Program-made: the position numbers and the translations under genes
Shown: piece by piece, positions 34,261 to 44,362 of the stretch
How the letters are laid out: each line of letters opens with the position of its first letter
How positions within the stretch are numbered: position 1 is the first letter of the stretch
NCBI GenBank assembly: GCA_020029535.1
Contig: JAIBJM010000007.1
Coordinates: 1-64,000, forward strand
DNA: 64,000 nt
DNA from: Gammaproteobacteria bacterium
Lineage (GTDB): Bacteria; Pseudomonadota; Gammaproteobacteria; Steroidobacterales; Steroidobacteraceae
Direction: 5' to 3'
Notes under the pieces: generated by a model
What the model saw: the letters and a program-made list of their open reading frames with translations, nothing else
Database searches by the model: none
Told to the model about the DNA's origin: nothing

Positions 34261-35768
34261 GCGAATCCACCACCGTAGTCGCCGCCCACTCTAACCGCAG
34301 CTTCTTCGGCCAGCCGGTCGGGCTCTCGACGCTGTTCTTCACCGAGCTGTGGGAACGCTTCAGCTACTACGGCATGCGGGCGTTGCTGGTGCTGTTCCTG
34401 GTCGATGCGGTACAGGAAGGCGGCTTCGGACTCGACGATCGCACCGCCACTGCGATCTACGGCCTGTACACGGCGGCGGTATATCTGTCGGCGCTCCCCG
34501 GCGGATGGATTGCGGACCGGCTGATCGGCACGCAGGCGGCCGCGCTGTGGGGCGGCGTGATCATCGCCATCGGGCATCTGCTGCTGGGCATCTCGGGTTC
34601 ATCGCATCAGGCCTTTTATCTGGGCCTGCTGGTGATCGTGGCCGGCACCGGCCTGCTGAAACCCAATCTCAGCGCGCTGGTGGCGCAGCTCTATCCCGAG
34701 GGCGGCTCGCGCCGCGATGCCGGCTTCACCATCTACTACATGTCGATAAACGTCGGCGCCTTCCTGGGTCCGCTGCTCACCGCCTGGCTGGCGCAGCAAT
34801 ATGGCTGGCATGTCGGCTTCTTCGCCGCGTCGGTGGGCATGCTCGTCGGCGTGGCCTGGTTCCTGCGTACGCGGGCGCTGCTCGGCGATGCCGGCCGCGG
34901 TCAGCCGCCGGTGCCTGCCGGGCAGAAGCGACCCGATGTGAAGCTGTGGCTCAGCGTCTGCGCCGCGGTCATGGCGCTGATCGCCATCGTGATGGTCAGC
35001 GGTGTGATCCGCATTCCGCCTGCCGAGCTGCAGGCCCATTCCACCTGGATCATCGTCGCGATCTCGGCGGCCTATTTCATCTACTGGTTCTTCTTCGCCG
35101 GCCTCGATGCACCTGAACGCAAGCGCGTGGTGATGATGCTGGTGCTGTTCGTCGCGTGCGCGCTGTTCTGGTCGGGCTTCGAACAGGCCGGCTCCTCGTT
35201 CAACCTGTTTGCCGACCGTTACACCAATCGCGTTGTCGGCGACTTCACCATTCCCGCCGGCTGGTTCCAGTCGCTGAACCCCATCTTCATTGTGGCGTTT
35301 GCGCCGCTGTTCTCGGCCCTGTGGGTATGGCTGGGCGCGCGCGGGCTGGATCCCAGCTCGCCCACCAAGTTCGTGTTCGGCCTGCTGGGCATGGCGGTGG
35401 GCTTCCTGGTCATGGCCGCTGCCGCCCGCTACGTCGCCGCCGGCAGCATGGTGGCGCCGGGCTGGCTGGTCAGCGTGTACCTGATTCATACCTTCGGCGA
35501 ACTGTGCCTCAGTCCCGTGGGCCTGTCGGCCTTCACCAAACTGGCGCCGGCGCGCTTCGTCGGCCAGAGCCTGGGCGTGTGGTTCCTGGGCACGGCGTTG
35601 GGCAACCTGATCGCCGGCCGCATCGCCGGAGAGTTCGAGGCCGACAACCTGCCCGCCATGCCGGGGCAGTTGATGCGTATCTTCTGGTTCGGCACGATCT
35701 GCGCAATCGTGCTGGTGGTGGTCGGAACGCTGATCAACCGCTGGATCAACGCCAAGCCGCGCGCCTGA
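34257..35768 (+). CDS. POT/PTR-family proton-dependent oligopeptide transporter
   Basis: FFTELWERFSYYGMRALLVLFL...; ATG overlaps the tatC stop. Confidence 0.95.
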   Translation: MSESTTVVAAHSNRSFFGQPVGLSTLFFTELWERFSYYGMRALLVLFLVDAVQEGGFGLDDRTATAIYGLYTAAVYLSALPGGWIADRLIGTQAAALWGGVIIAIGHLLLGISGSSHQAFYLGLLVIVAGTGLLKPNLSALVAQLYPEGGSRRDAGFTIYYMSINVGAFLGPLLTAWLAQQYGWHVGFFAASVGMLVGVAWFLRTRALLGDAGRGQPPVPAGQKRPDVKLWLSVCAAVMALIAIVMVSGVIRIPPAELQAHSTWIIVAISAAYFIYWFFFAGLDAPERKRVVMMLVLFVACALFWSGFEQAGSSFNLFADRYTNRVVGDFTIPAGWFQSLNPIFIVAFAPLFSALWVWLGARGLDPSSPTKFVFGLLGMAVGFLVMAAAARYVAAGSMVAPGWLVSVYLIHTFGELCLSPVGLSAFTKLAPARFVGQSLGVWFLGTALGNLIAGRIAGEFEADNLPAMPGQLMRIFWFGTICAIVLVVVGTLINRWINAKPRA

Positions 35769-35785
35769 CAAAACCGGAGGGTCGC

Positions 35786-37612
35786 ATGCTTGCTCCGCTG
35801 ATCCGTTGCGCCGCGCTGTTTGCCGCCGGCGCCGCACTGCTGGCCGCCTGCACCGGCCGCCAATCCGCACCCACCGAAACCGCCGACCAGTTCGTTGCGC
35901 GGGTCAACCGCGAAATGACCGGGCTGTCGCGCGAGCTCAATGAAACCGGCTGGATCCAGGCCACCTACATCACGGCGGATTCGCAAAGCCTCAGCGCCCG
36001 CGCGCTGGACCGCTACCTGGCCTACTTCAGCTCGGCGGTAAAGGCCTCGCGCGCCTACGACGGCCAGCAGCTGTCGCCGCAAACCGCACGCGCGTTGCAG
36101 AAGCTGCGCCTCGGCGTCAGCGCACCGGCACCCGAGGATCCGGCCAAGCGCGCCGAACTGACCAGGTTGTCCACCCGACTCGAAGCCACCTATGGCGAAG
36201 CCAAGTTCTGCGTGGACGGCGCCGATCATCCCGACAGCTGCAAGGGCGTCGATGACCTCGGCGAAATTCTGGCCACCACGCGCGACTACGCGCGGCTGGA
36301 GAAAATCTGGACCGGCTGGCACGACCAGGGCGCGCAGATGCGCGAGGACTACGCACGGTTTATCGGGCTGGCCAATGAGGGTGCGAAAGAGCTGGGCTTT
36401 GCCGATCTCGGCGCCATGTGGCGTTCGGGCTATGACATGCCGGCCGATGAATTCACCGCCGTGGCCGAGAAACTGTGGAACCAGGTCAAGCCGCTGTACG
36501 AAGCGCTGCACTGCTACGCCGGCGCGAAACTGGCCGCGAAGTACGGCGCCGACAAGGTCAAGGCCGGCGAGCCGATTCCAGCGCATCTGTTCGGCAACAT
36601 GTGGGCGCAGCAGTGGAACCGCATCTACGACGACATCCTGATGCCGTACCCGAGCGTGCGCGTCGAATCCGCCGATCGTGCACTGAAGGCGCAGCACTGG
36701 GACGCCGTGCGCATGACGAAATCCGCCGAGAGTTTCTACACCTCGCTGGGTTTCCAGACGCTGCCGGCCAGCTTCTGGGAACGCTCCATGCTGGTCCGTC
36801 CGCGCGATCGCGAGGTGGTGTGCCACGCCAGCGCCTGGGACATCGACACGCAGGATGATGTGCGCATCAAGATGTGCATGAAGCAGACCGAAGAAGATCT
36901 GTTCACCATCTATCACGAGCTGGGCCACGTCTATTACTACCTCAGCTACAAGACGCTGCCGTACCTGTTCCAGGACGGCGCGCATGACGGTTTCCATGAA
37001 GCCATCGGCGACACCGTGAATCTGTCGGTGACGCCGGCCTACCTGACGCAGATCGGCCTGGCGCGCGCCGCCAAGCCCAGCCGCGAAGCGGTGCTCAATG
37101 CACAGATGAAGCTGGCCGCCGAGAAGATCGCCTTCCTGCCCTTCGGCAAGGTGGTGGACGAGTGGCGCTGGAAGGTGTTCTCGGGCGAGATCAAGCCGGC
37201 CGACTACAACCGCAGCTGGTGGGAACTGCGCCGCAAGTACCAGGGCATCGCGCCGCCGGTCGTGCGCGATGAGACGCAGTTCGATGCCGGCGCCAAATAT
37301 CACGTGCCGGGCAACACGCCGTACACGCGCTACTTCCTGTCTTTCATCCTGCAGTTCCAGCTGCACAAGGCGCTGTGCGATGCCGCCGGCTTCAAGGGCC
37401 CGCTGCACGAGTGCTCGGTGTTCGGCAGCAAGGAAGCCGGCGCGAAGTTCCAGCAGATGCTGGCCGCCGGCGCCAGTGAGCCCTGGCAGGACACGCTGGA
37501 AAAACTCACCGGAAAACGCGAGATGGATGCCGCGGTGATCATCGAGTACTTCCAGCCGCTGATGCAGTGGCTGGCCGAACAGAACAAGGGCCGCAGCTGC
37601 GGCTGGACCTGA
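35786..37612 (+). CDS. M2-family (ACE-like) peptidyl-dipeptidase, predicted lipoprotein
   Basis: Lipobox ALLAAC; YHELGHVYYYLSYKTLPYLFQDGAHDGFHEAIGDTVNLS. Confidence 0.95.
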   Translation: MLAPLIRCAALFAAGAALLAACTGRQSAPTETADQFVARVNREMTGLSRELNETGWIQATYITADSQSLSARALDRYLAYFSSAVKASRAYDGQQLSPQTARALQKLRLGVSAPAPEDPAKRAELTRLSTRLEATYGEAKFCVDGADHPDSCKGVDDLGEILATTRDYARLEKIWTGWHDQGAQMREDYARFIGLANEGAKELGFADLGAMWRSGYDMPADEFTAVAEKLWNQVKPLYEALHCYAGAKLAAKYGADKVKAGEPIPAHLFGNMWAQQWNRIYDDILMPYPSVRVESADRALKAQHWDAVRMTKSAESFYTSLGFQTLPASFWERSMLVRPRDREVVCHASAWDIDTQDDVRIKMCMKQTEEDLFTIYHELGHVYYYLSYKTLPYLFQDGAHDGFHEAIGDTVNLSVTPAYLTQIGLARAAKPSREAVLNAQMKLAAEKIAFLPFGKVVDEWRWKVFSGEIKPADYNRSWWELRRKYQGIAPPVVRDETQFDAGAKYHVPGNTPYTRYFLSFILQFQLHKALCDAAGFKGPLHECSVFGSKEAGAKFQQMLAAGASEPWQDTLEKLTGKREMDAAVIIEYFQPLMQWLAEQNKGRSCGWT

Positions 37613-39517
37613 GTGAACACCACCGCCGCCAGCGCCGGCGCGCAGCTGACGTTGCGCGCCGTGGTGCTGGGCATCGTGCTGGCTGCATTGCTGGCGGCCG
37701 CCAACACCTATCTCGGCCTGTTCGCCGGATTGACCATCGCTTCCGCCATTCCAGCGGCGGTGGTATCGATGGCGGTGCTGAAGCTGCTCGGCGGCGGCAG
37801 CATTCTCGAGAACAACATCGTGCAGACCGGCGGCTCGGCCGGCTCTTCCACCGCCACCGGCGTGATCTTCACCGCACCGGCGCTGGTGATGCTGGGCTTC
37901 TGGAGCGATTACCGCTACGGCTGGATCTTCGCCTTCGCCGCGCTGGGCGGCGTGCTCGGCGTGCTGTTCACGGTACCGCTGCGGCGCGCGCTGATCGTCG
38001 AACAGAAACTGCGCTTTCCCGAAGGCGTGGCCGCGGCCGAAGTGCTGCGCGCCGGTGCCGACCCGGCGCGTGGCGCGAAGTTGCTGGCCATCACCGCCGC
38101 CGCCGGTGCAGCACTGAAGCTGTGCGCCGCCAACGGCCTGCGCCTGATTCCGGATGCCGCCGCGGTGGCCGGCTTCGCCGGCAAGGGCCTGATGTATCTG
38201 GGCACCAACCTGTCGCCCGCCATTCTCGGCGTGGGCTATATCTGCGGCATCAACGCCGGCATCGTGATGATTGCCGGCAGCCTCATCGCCTGGGACATCG
38301 CGCTGCCGATCTATTCCGCCTTCCATGATGTCGCCGGCGCCAGTGCCGCCGACGCGGCCTATCTGATCTGGTCGAAACAGATCCGCTACATCGGCGTCGG
38401 CACCATGGTCATAGGAGGACTGTGGACGCTGTATTCGATCCGCGGCGCCATGATCTCCAGCGTGCGCGCTGCACTGAGCGCCACGACGCGGCTGTCGAAT
38501 GGCGGCAGCGATCATCGCGAGCAGGACCTGCCGCTGCGCTGGATGCTGATCGGTGTGGCGGTATGCACGGTACCTCTGTTCTTCATGTATCACGAAGTGG
38601 TCGGCAGCTATCTGGTCAGCATTCCGATGACGCTCGCCATGATCGTGCTGGCCTTCGTGTTCTGCGCCGTATCGGCCTACATGACCGGTCTGGTCGGCGG
38701 TTCCAACGATCCGGTGTCCGGCATGATCATCGCGACCATTCTGGCCGGCTCGGCACTGCTGCTGGTGCTGACCGGCGGCAATACCGCCGTCGGCCCGGTG
38801 GCCGCCGTGATGATCGGCGCCGCCGTGTGCTGCGCGCTGTGCCTGGCCAGCGACAATCTGCAGGACCTGAAGTGCGGTCACCTGGTCGGCGCCACGCCCT
38901 GGCGCCAGCAGCTGATGCTGGCCATCGGCGCCGTCACCAGTGCGCTGGTGCTGGCGCCGGTGCTGAACCTGCTGGCGCGCGCCTATGGCATCGGCGTGGC
39001 CGATGCGGCACATCCGAATCCGCTGATTGCCCCGCAGGCGGTGCTGATCAGCTCGGTGTCGAAGGCGCTGTTCGGCGGCTCATTGCCCTGGAACATGGTG
39101 ATCGCCGGCGTGTTGATCGGCGTGGTCGTGATCGTGATCGATGAGTGGCTGCGGCGCGGAGCGCACGGCTTCCGCGCGCCAGTGCTGGCAGTGGCCGTGG
39201 GCGTGTACCTGCCGCTGGATGTGATGATGCCGATCTTCCTCGGCGGCGTGCTGAGCTGGCTGGTGAATCGACGCAACCGCGACAACAGCGGCGAATCGCT
39301 GGCCAGCCGCGGCATGCTGTTCGCGGCCGGTCTGATCGCCGGCGAATCGCTGATGGGTGTGCTGATTGCCTTCCCCATCGTGCTGTCCGGTCGCGCCGAT
39401 GTGTTGTCGCTCCCCGCAGCCTGGCAACTACCGGCCTGGGCCGGGCAACTGCTGGGCCTGGCGGTGATGGCCGTGATCGGCGCCTGGCTGTACCGCGCCG
39501 CCACGCGCAGCAAGTAG
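37613..39517 (+). CDS. OPT-family oligopeptide transporter
   Basis: NTYLGLFAGLTIASAIPAAVVSMAVLKLL...NNIVQTGGSAGSSTATGVIFTAPAL; GTG start. Confidence 0.93.
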   Translation: MNTTAASAGAQLTLRAVVLGIVLAALLAAANTYLGLFAGLTIASAIPAAVVSMAVLKLLGGGSILENNIVQTGGSAGSSTATGVIFTAPALVMLGFWSDYRYGWIFAFAALGGVLGVLFTVPLRRALIVEQKLRFPEGVAAAEVLRAGADPARGAKLLAITAAAGAALKLCAANGLRLIPDAAAVAGFAGKGLMYLGTNLSPAILGVGYICGINAGIVMIAGSLIAWDIALPIYSAFHDVAGASAADAAYLIWSKQIRYIGVGTMVIGGLWTLYSIRGAMISSVRAALSATTRLSNGGSDHREQDLPLRWMLIGVAVCTVPLFFMYHEVVGSYLVSIPMTLAMIVLAFVFCAVSAYMTGLVGGSNDPVSGMIIATILAGSALLLVLTGGNTAVGPVAAVMIGAAVCCALCLASDNLQDLKCGHLVGATPWRQQLMLAIGAVTSALVLAPVLNLLARAYGIGVADAAHPNPLIAPQAVLISSVSKALFGGSLPWNMVIAGVLIGVVVIVIDEWLRRGAHGFRAPVLAVAVGVYLPLDVMMPIFLGGVLSWLVNRRNRDNSGESLASRGMLFAAGLIAGESLMGVLIAFPIVLSGRADVLSLPAAWQLPAWAGQLLGLAVMAVIGAWLYRAATRSK

Positions 39518-39520
39518 GCG

Positions 39521-40417
39521 ATGTCTTCGATGCCGAACAACGCCGACCGCAGGCGGCTGTATCTGGCCTTCTTTTCGGTCTATGTGTTCTGGGGCTCGAG
39601 CTTCGTGGCCGCGCGCATCGGCGTGCAGCAGCTGCCACCCTTCCTGTTCGGCGGTGTGCGCTTCATCATCGCCGGCGCCATCATGCTGCTGATCTCGAAG
39701 CTGTATCGCAATCGCGTGCAGCCGCAGCGGCACGAATGGCGGCATCTCATCGTGCTGGCCTGCTGTGGCTTCCTGCTGTCCAACGGCCTCAATGTGTGGG
39801 CACTGCAGTTCGTGTCGTCGAATCAGGCCGCGCTGCTGAATGCCAGCGTGCCCTGCTGGATCGTATTGCTGGGCGCCTTCGGCTCGCGCGCGCATCGGCC
39901 CGGCCCACGCGCCATGCTGGGTGTGCTGCTTGGCGTGATCGGCACCATGCTGGTGATCGGCAAGGGCGCCGGCAGCAGCGGCCCGTTGGGCGCGCAGCTG
40001 GTCATGCTGGCCGGCTGCTTCGCCTGGGCGGTGTCGACCATCTACCTGCGCAACAGTGGCAACGTGCTGCCGGTGCTGACACTGATCGGCTGGCAGATGT
40101 TTCTCGGCGGCGTCTCGCTGCTGCTGGTGGGTCTGGTCATCGGCGAGTTGTCGCGCTGGCAATGGACGGTGCCGGGCACGATTTCATTGGCGTATCTGAT
40201 CGTGTTCGCATCCTGCTGTGCGCACACCGCACACGCCTGGCTGGCCACGCGCACCACACCGGCACGGCTGGGCACCTACGGCTACGTGAACCCGGCCATC
40301 GCCGCGCTGCTGGGCTGGCTGGTGCTGGATGAGAGGCTGGGCGTATTGCAGCTGCTGGGCATGGCCGTGGTGCTGGGTGGCATGCTGCTGATCAATTGGC
40401 CGCGCGTGTCCAGGTGA
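39521..40417 (+). CDS. EamA/DMT-family transporter
   Basis: Ten hydrophobic segments; YVFWGSSFVAARIGVQQLPPFLFGGVRFIIAG. Confidence 0.92.
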   Translation: MSSMPNNADRRRLYLAFFSVYVFWGSSFVAARIGVQQLPPFLFGGVRFIIAGAIMLLISKLYRNRVQPQRHEWRHLIVLACCGFLLSNGLNVWALQFVSSNQAALLNASVPCWIVLLGAFGSRAHRPGPRAMLGVLLGVIGTMLVIGKGAGSSGPLGAQLVMLAGCFAWAVSTIYLRNSGNVLPVLTLIGWQMFLGGVSLLLVGLVIGELSRWQWTVPGTISLAYLIVFASCCAHTAHAWLATRTTPARLGTYGYVNPAIAALLGWLVLDERLGVLQLLGMAVVLGGMLLINWPRVSR

Positions 40418-40781
40418 TCGCTTACTGCTCCCGCACCGGCGGCGACGCCAGGGAAAACACCACTGCTCGCAGTTCCTTTTCACTGCCCGTTCACTGTTGA
40501 GAACGCTCGCAGCCATTACGGCTCCGTGCTGCCTGTTTCGCTATACACGCGGACACGATGCGTGCGCCATGCCGATCGGACAAGACGGCAATTCGGGCTC
40601 TTCACGTAGAAACGTGGTCCCGATCCTCGCGGTGGAACGCGTAGGCATCCGAGGGCAGCGGGGCGAGCGACAGCAGGATGGCCGCGCACACCGATAGAGC
40701 CCGACTCAAGGTCGTTCGCCAAGCCATGATCTGATCCTTCCCTGGTTCCTGATCTGTCTTCCGTGACGTTTTCGCTCAGCG

Positions 40782-40991
40782 CTACTTCTTCTTCACTGCA
40801 GCCGACGGCTCCTGCGGGGGCGCCTCGGCCTGCAGGCGCTGCACGCTCGAGCGGCCACCCGGCTCCGCCGGCTTGGAGATCCACACCACCTGTTTGTGCG
40901 GTTCCTTGTCTGCGCCGACGGTGGTCTCTTCAACGATGAGACGGTCGGCCAGCACCTGCGTGATCACGAGCGTGCCGCTGATGGGGGCCAT
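40782..40991 (-). CDS. hypothetical protein
   Basis: Short ORF MAPISGTLVITQVLADRLIVEETTVGADKEPHKQVVWI; divergent from the DUF433 gene. Confidence 0.35.
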   Translation of the reverse strand: MAPISGTLVITQVLADRLIVEETTVGADKEPHKQVVWISKPAEPGGRSSVQRLQAEAPPQEPSAAVKKK

Positions 40992-41021
40992 GTGCGATGA
41001 TCCGATCTGCGGAGGTGCCCC

Positions 41022-41720
41022 ATGGGAAAGGAACACGTTGATCGACTGCGGCGGACGCCCGCATACCCGTTCATCGAGGCTGCGCACTACCTCAACATGC
41101 CGGTGAGCACGCTGCGCGCGTGGTGTATCGGGCAGGATTACAAGGTCAACGGAGCGCCCCGGCGATTCCAGCCGCTCATCGAGCTGGACGGCACCAAGAG
41201 CGAGGGCCTGTCATTCCTGAACCTCGTGGAGGCGCATGTCCTGGCGGCTATCCGCCGTAAGCACGACATCCCGCTGCCCAAGGTTCGGGAGGCTTTGGCG
41301 TTCATGCAGGCGAAGATGAATACGCCGCGGCCGTTGGTGGAGCGTTCCTTCCAGACCGATGGCGTAAATCTCTTTGTCGACGAACTCAGTTCCCTCGTAA
41401 ACGTGACGCGCGAGGGCCAGATCGAAATGAAGGAGCTGCTGCTGGCGCACCTTCATCGGATCGAACGTGATCCTGCCGGCCTTCCCATCCGCCTGTTTCC
41501 GTTCACCCGGACGGGAACGCAGGAGCGGGAGGCGCCTGTGCAGATCGATCCCACCGTTGCCTTCGGGCGCCCCTCCTTGCGCGGCCGAGCGGTTCCCGCG
41601 GCGGTTCTGGCGGACCGCTTCAAGGCTGGCGAGCCGATGACTGAGCTGGCCAGCGATTTTGGCGTCACCGTGGAGGTCATTGAAGACGCCATCCGGTGCG
41701 AGCTTGATCGCGCGGCCTGA
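41022..41720 (+). CDS. DUF433-domain antitoxin (VapB45-like)
   Basis: N-terminal HTH, C-terminal DPTVAFGRPSLRGRAVPAAVLADRFKAGEPMTELASDFGVTVEVIEDAI. Confidence 0.85.
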   Translation: MGKEHVDRLRRTPAYPFIEAAHYLNMPVSTLRAWCIGQDYKVNGAPRRFQPLIELDGTKSEGLSFLNLVEAHVLAAIRRKHDIPLPKVREALAFMQAKMNTPRPLVERSFQTDGVNLFVDELSSLVNVTREGQIEMKELLLAHLHRIERDPAGLPIRLFPFTRTGTQEREAPVQIDPTVAFGRPSLRGRAVPAAVLADRFKAGEPMTELASDFGVTVEVIEDAIRCELDRAA

Positions 41721-42124
41721 GCCGACCTTCTACGTCGACGAGTCCATCTTCTCGAATGCCCTCGTTGCGGAGCTGACGGCGGCCGGCATCGCCTTCGACC
41801 GGGTCGGATTAACCGTCCCGTTGGGCGCCCCAGACGAGGTCTGGCTTTCCCATTGTGGAAAGCACTCCTACCTTGCCCTCACCCGGGATCAGCGGATCAG
41901 GTACCGCGCTCTGGAGAAGCAGGCCCTGATCGACCACGGCGTCGCGTGCTTCACATTCACTCAAGGGCAGGCAACGGCGACCCAAGTGCGCAACGCGCAT
42001 CGTCGAACTGGCGCCGAAGATGGTGGCGATCGCCGCCAGCCAATCGCGGCCGCTTCTCTACACATTTGGCCTGACCGGGGGGCTTGCGAAGGTGACGTTG
42101 CGAAGCGGCCGAGAATCGAAGTAG
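41704..42124 (+). pseudogene. DUF433-associated PIN-like toxin (VapC45-like), frameshifted
   Basis: TFYVDESIFSNALVAELTAAGI...YLALTRDQRIRYRALEKQALIDHGV, then a +1 shift near 41998 continues as IVELAPKMVAIAASQSRPLLYTFGLTGGLAKVTLRSGRESK-stop at 42124. Confidence 0.6.
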
Positions 42125-42344
42125 GCGGCGCCCAGCCAACGGCGGGGCAGCCGCTTCTCGATCTCGCGTCGCTGCTGCCCAGTGCTGAGGGCTGCCCCAA
42201 GAACGCAAAGGGCGGAACGGCGACTAAGGTTTCTGTTGGGTCGTCACCATGGGAGGCGCGGCCCAGAAGGACCCAGATTGAATAGTTTGATGAGCCAATT
42301 CGAATCGGGACGAGCAAAGGGTAGCCAGCCGCTCGCCGGACCAT

Positions 42345-42380
42345 GCAAAACGGCGCACTCGATTTGAGTGCGCCGTTCCG
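42345..42380 (-). terminator. rho-independent terminator
   Basis: 12-bp stem AACGGCGCACTC/GAGTGCGCCGTT with loop GATTT; TTTTGC follows on the minus strand. Confidence 0.8.
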
Positions 42381-42416
42381 CTGACCCGGAGCGGAACGCC
42401 CCAGGTCATTCGGGCG

Positions 42417-43439
42417 TCAATTGGTCGTGATGCGCGTCAGCGTGACCGCACTCTCGCCGGGCGGCGTGACAGTCAGCGTGTCACCGCTGACGGAGAAGCC
42501 GAAGGTGTCGCCGTCCATGCCGGCATCGCCATTGGCATCGAGTGCAAACAGCGTGCTGCTCACCGCAGCACCGGCGCTCAGATTGGAAGTGATGCTGCCG
42601 GAAGCCACGGTGTACTGGCCATCTTCAAAGCCGTTCCAGGCGCCCGCGCCGCTGCTGGCGCTGGAACTCAGAAGCTCATCGGTCGTCGTGAGCATGTAAG
42701 TACCGTCGCTGAGGAAGACGACGAAGTCCTGCGAATCAGGCATGGCCCAGCTGCCGGTCAGGCTGCCGCTGGTGCCGGTCACCGCCGTAGCTACATCGGC
42801 CGTCGTTTCCCCATCGGCCAGCAGACTCAGCGAAGTGGCGCTGGTCTGGGTCAGCGTGCCGGTGAATCCGCTCAGACCGGCATCGTTGGTGTCGGTGTCC
42901 ACCATCCGCAGCACGGTGCTGAATGCATTGGTGGTCGAGTTCCAGCTGTAGATGCCGTATTCCACCGTGTTGTCGAGGTCGCCTGCCGCGCCATTGTGCG
43001 AGGCGATTACATAGCTGCCGTCGGCATAGAACGTGACGACCGTTCGCCCAAGCATGTATGTGCCGGTCAGCGTTGAAGCGGTCTTCGCGGCACATTTCAC
43101 CTGTGCCTGGGTGTTGTTGCCGCCAGCAATCGAACCCCAGGTGTTGCCCAGAATGCAGGTCAATCCTGTCGGCTGCGCGCTCAGACTGACGTGGAATTCG
43201 GTGCCAGTGGCCAGTCGCTCGTTGAAATTGAAATTGGCGCTGCCGGAAGACACGGTGATCTCGTCCAGCTGCGCGCCGGTGTCGGCGTTGCTCAGCTTCA
43301 GCTTCAGGCCACTGGCGGTCAGGCCGGTGATGTCGCCGCTCACCTGGTAGTCGGTGACGAAGGAAGTGTCGCCGCCGCCGCAGGCGCTGAGCGACAGACC
43401 GACGACACCGGCCAACAGGCATTGACTGAGTTGCATCAT
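42417..43439 (-). CDS. secreted lipoprotein with duplicated adhesin-like repeats
   Basis: Lipobox LSAC-GGG; two related units (VVTFYADGSYVIASHN...EYGIYSWN and FVVFLSDGTYMLTTTDE...EDGQYTV). Confidence 0.75.
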   Translation of the reverse strand: MMQLSQCLLAGVVGLSLSACGGGDTSFVTDYQVSGDITGLTASGLKLKLSNADTGAQLDEITVSSGSANFNFNERLATGTEFHVSLSAQPTGLTCILGNTWGSIAGGNNTQAQVKCAAKTASTLTGTYMLGRTVVTFYADGSYVIASHNGAAGDLDNTVEYGIYSWNSTTNAFSTVLRMVDTDTNDAGLSGFTGTLTQTSATSLSLLADGETTADVATAVTGTSGSLTGSWAMPDSQDFVVFLSDGTYMLTTTDELLSSSASSGAGAWNGFEDGQYTVASGSITSNLSAGAAVSSTLFALDANGDAGMDGDTFGFSVSGDTLTVTPPGESAVTLTRITTN

Positions 43440-43981
43440 GTAAGCTTCCTCCCAGATGAATTTTCCAAGTGTATAGGCTTGACACCTGTAGCGGACGGGT
43501 GCTACCAGGACGAAAACCATGCGGCATGGTCAGGGAGAGTCTGCTTAATCCGCCTCACCCAAACGAGCGAGGTCTAACTGAACTGTGAAGCGCGCACGTC
43601 AACAGTGAAAGATCATGCTGCGGGATTTCATGTAACAGGATTTGACGGCCAATGATCCGGCATCGAGAACAACAACTATCGAATCTGATCGCTTCCATCT
43701 ACGACTCCGCCACTGATCGCAGCGCATGGGCCAGGACGCTGTAGAACAGTTGTAGCTGAATCGAGAACTGGCACGCCACTACGACGTGTGTCGGAGTTGA
43801 TGCCTCAGCGCAGCTGGCCGCGCCGCACCGCGAACGTCAACGCCGCTGATCCCGGCGTTCGCCCAGTTGCGGAACCGAGGGCAGCAATCACGATTTGCGG
43901 CGCGCCGTGCAATGTGAGGGCATGGCCGCAGGCCATGCGCCGCCATGAGTGAGCGATGCTCGCGGCTCCGCGACTGGGCGA

Positions 43982-44362
43982 TCAGCGTGGCGGCCGGTGG
44001 ATGACAATGTCGATCTTGCCGCGCGGCCCGATCAGCCAGGCGCCGATCCAGCCGGCCAGGCCGACCACGATGGCGCCCAGCAGCGCCGCGCCGAAGCTGT
44101 CGATGTGAAAGCCGGGCAGCATGGCGGCCACCAGCGCCAGCATGCCGGCATTGATGACGAACAGGAACAGTCCCAGCGTCAGCAGCGCCAACGGCAGGGT
44201 CAGGATCAACGCCAACGGCCGCACCACCGCATTGACCACACCCAGCAACACACCGGCCAGCAGCAGCGTGGCCGGGTCGTCGATGCGGATGCCATCCACC
44301 CAGAACGTGGCCAGCCACAGGCCCAGCGCGGCAATCATGGCGCGCACCAGAAATCCGGTCAT
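43982..44362 (-). CDS. phage-holin-family-4-like (YvlD) membrane protein
   Basis: ATFWVDGIRIDDPATLLLAGVLLGVVNAVVRPLALILTLPLALLTLGLFLFVINAGML. Confidence 0.88.
   Translation of the reverse strand: MTGFLVRAMIAALGLWLATFWVDGIRIDDPATLLLAGVLLGVVNAVVRPLALILTLPLALLTLGLFLFVINAGMLALVAAMLPGFHIDSFGAALLGAIVVGLAGWIGAWLIGPRGKIDIVIHRPPR

Noticed and set aside
43450-43980. About 500-bp gap with no gene, checked for ncRNA or decayed ORFs
   Set aside because: No clear hairpin-terminator pair, repeats or recognisable peptide; left unannotated.
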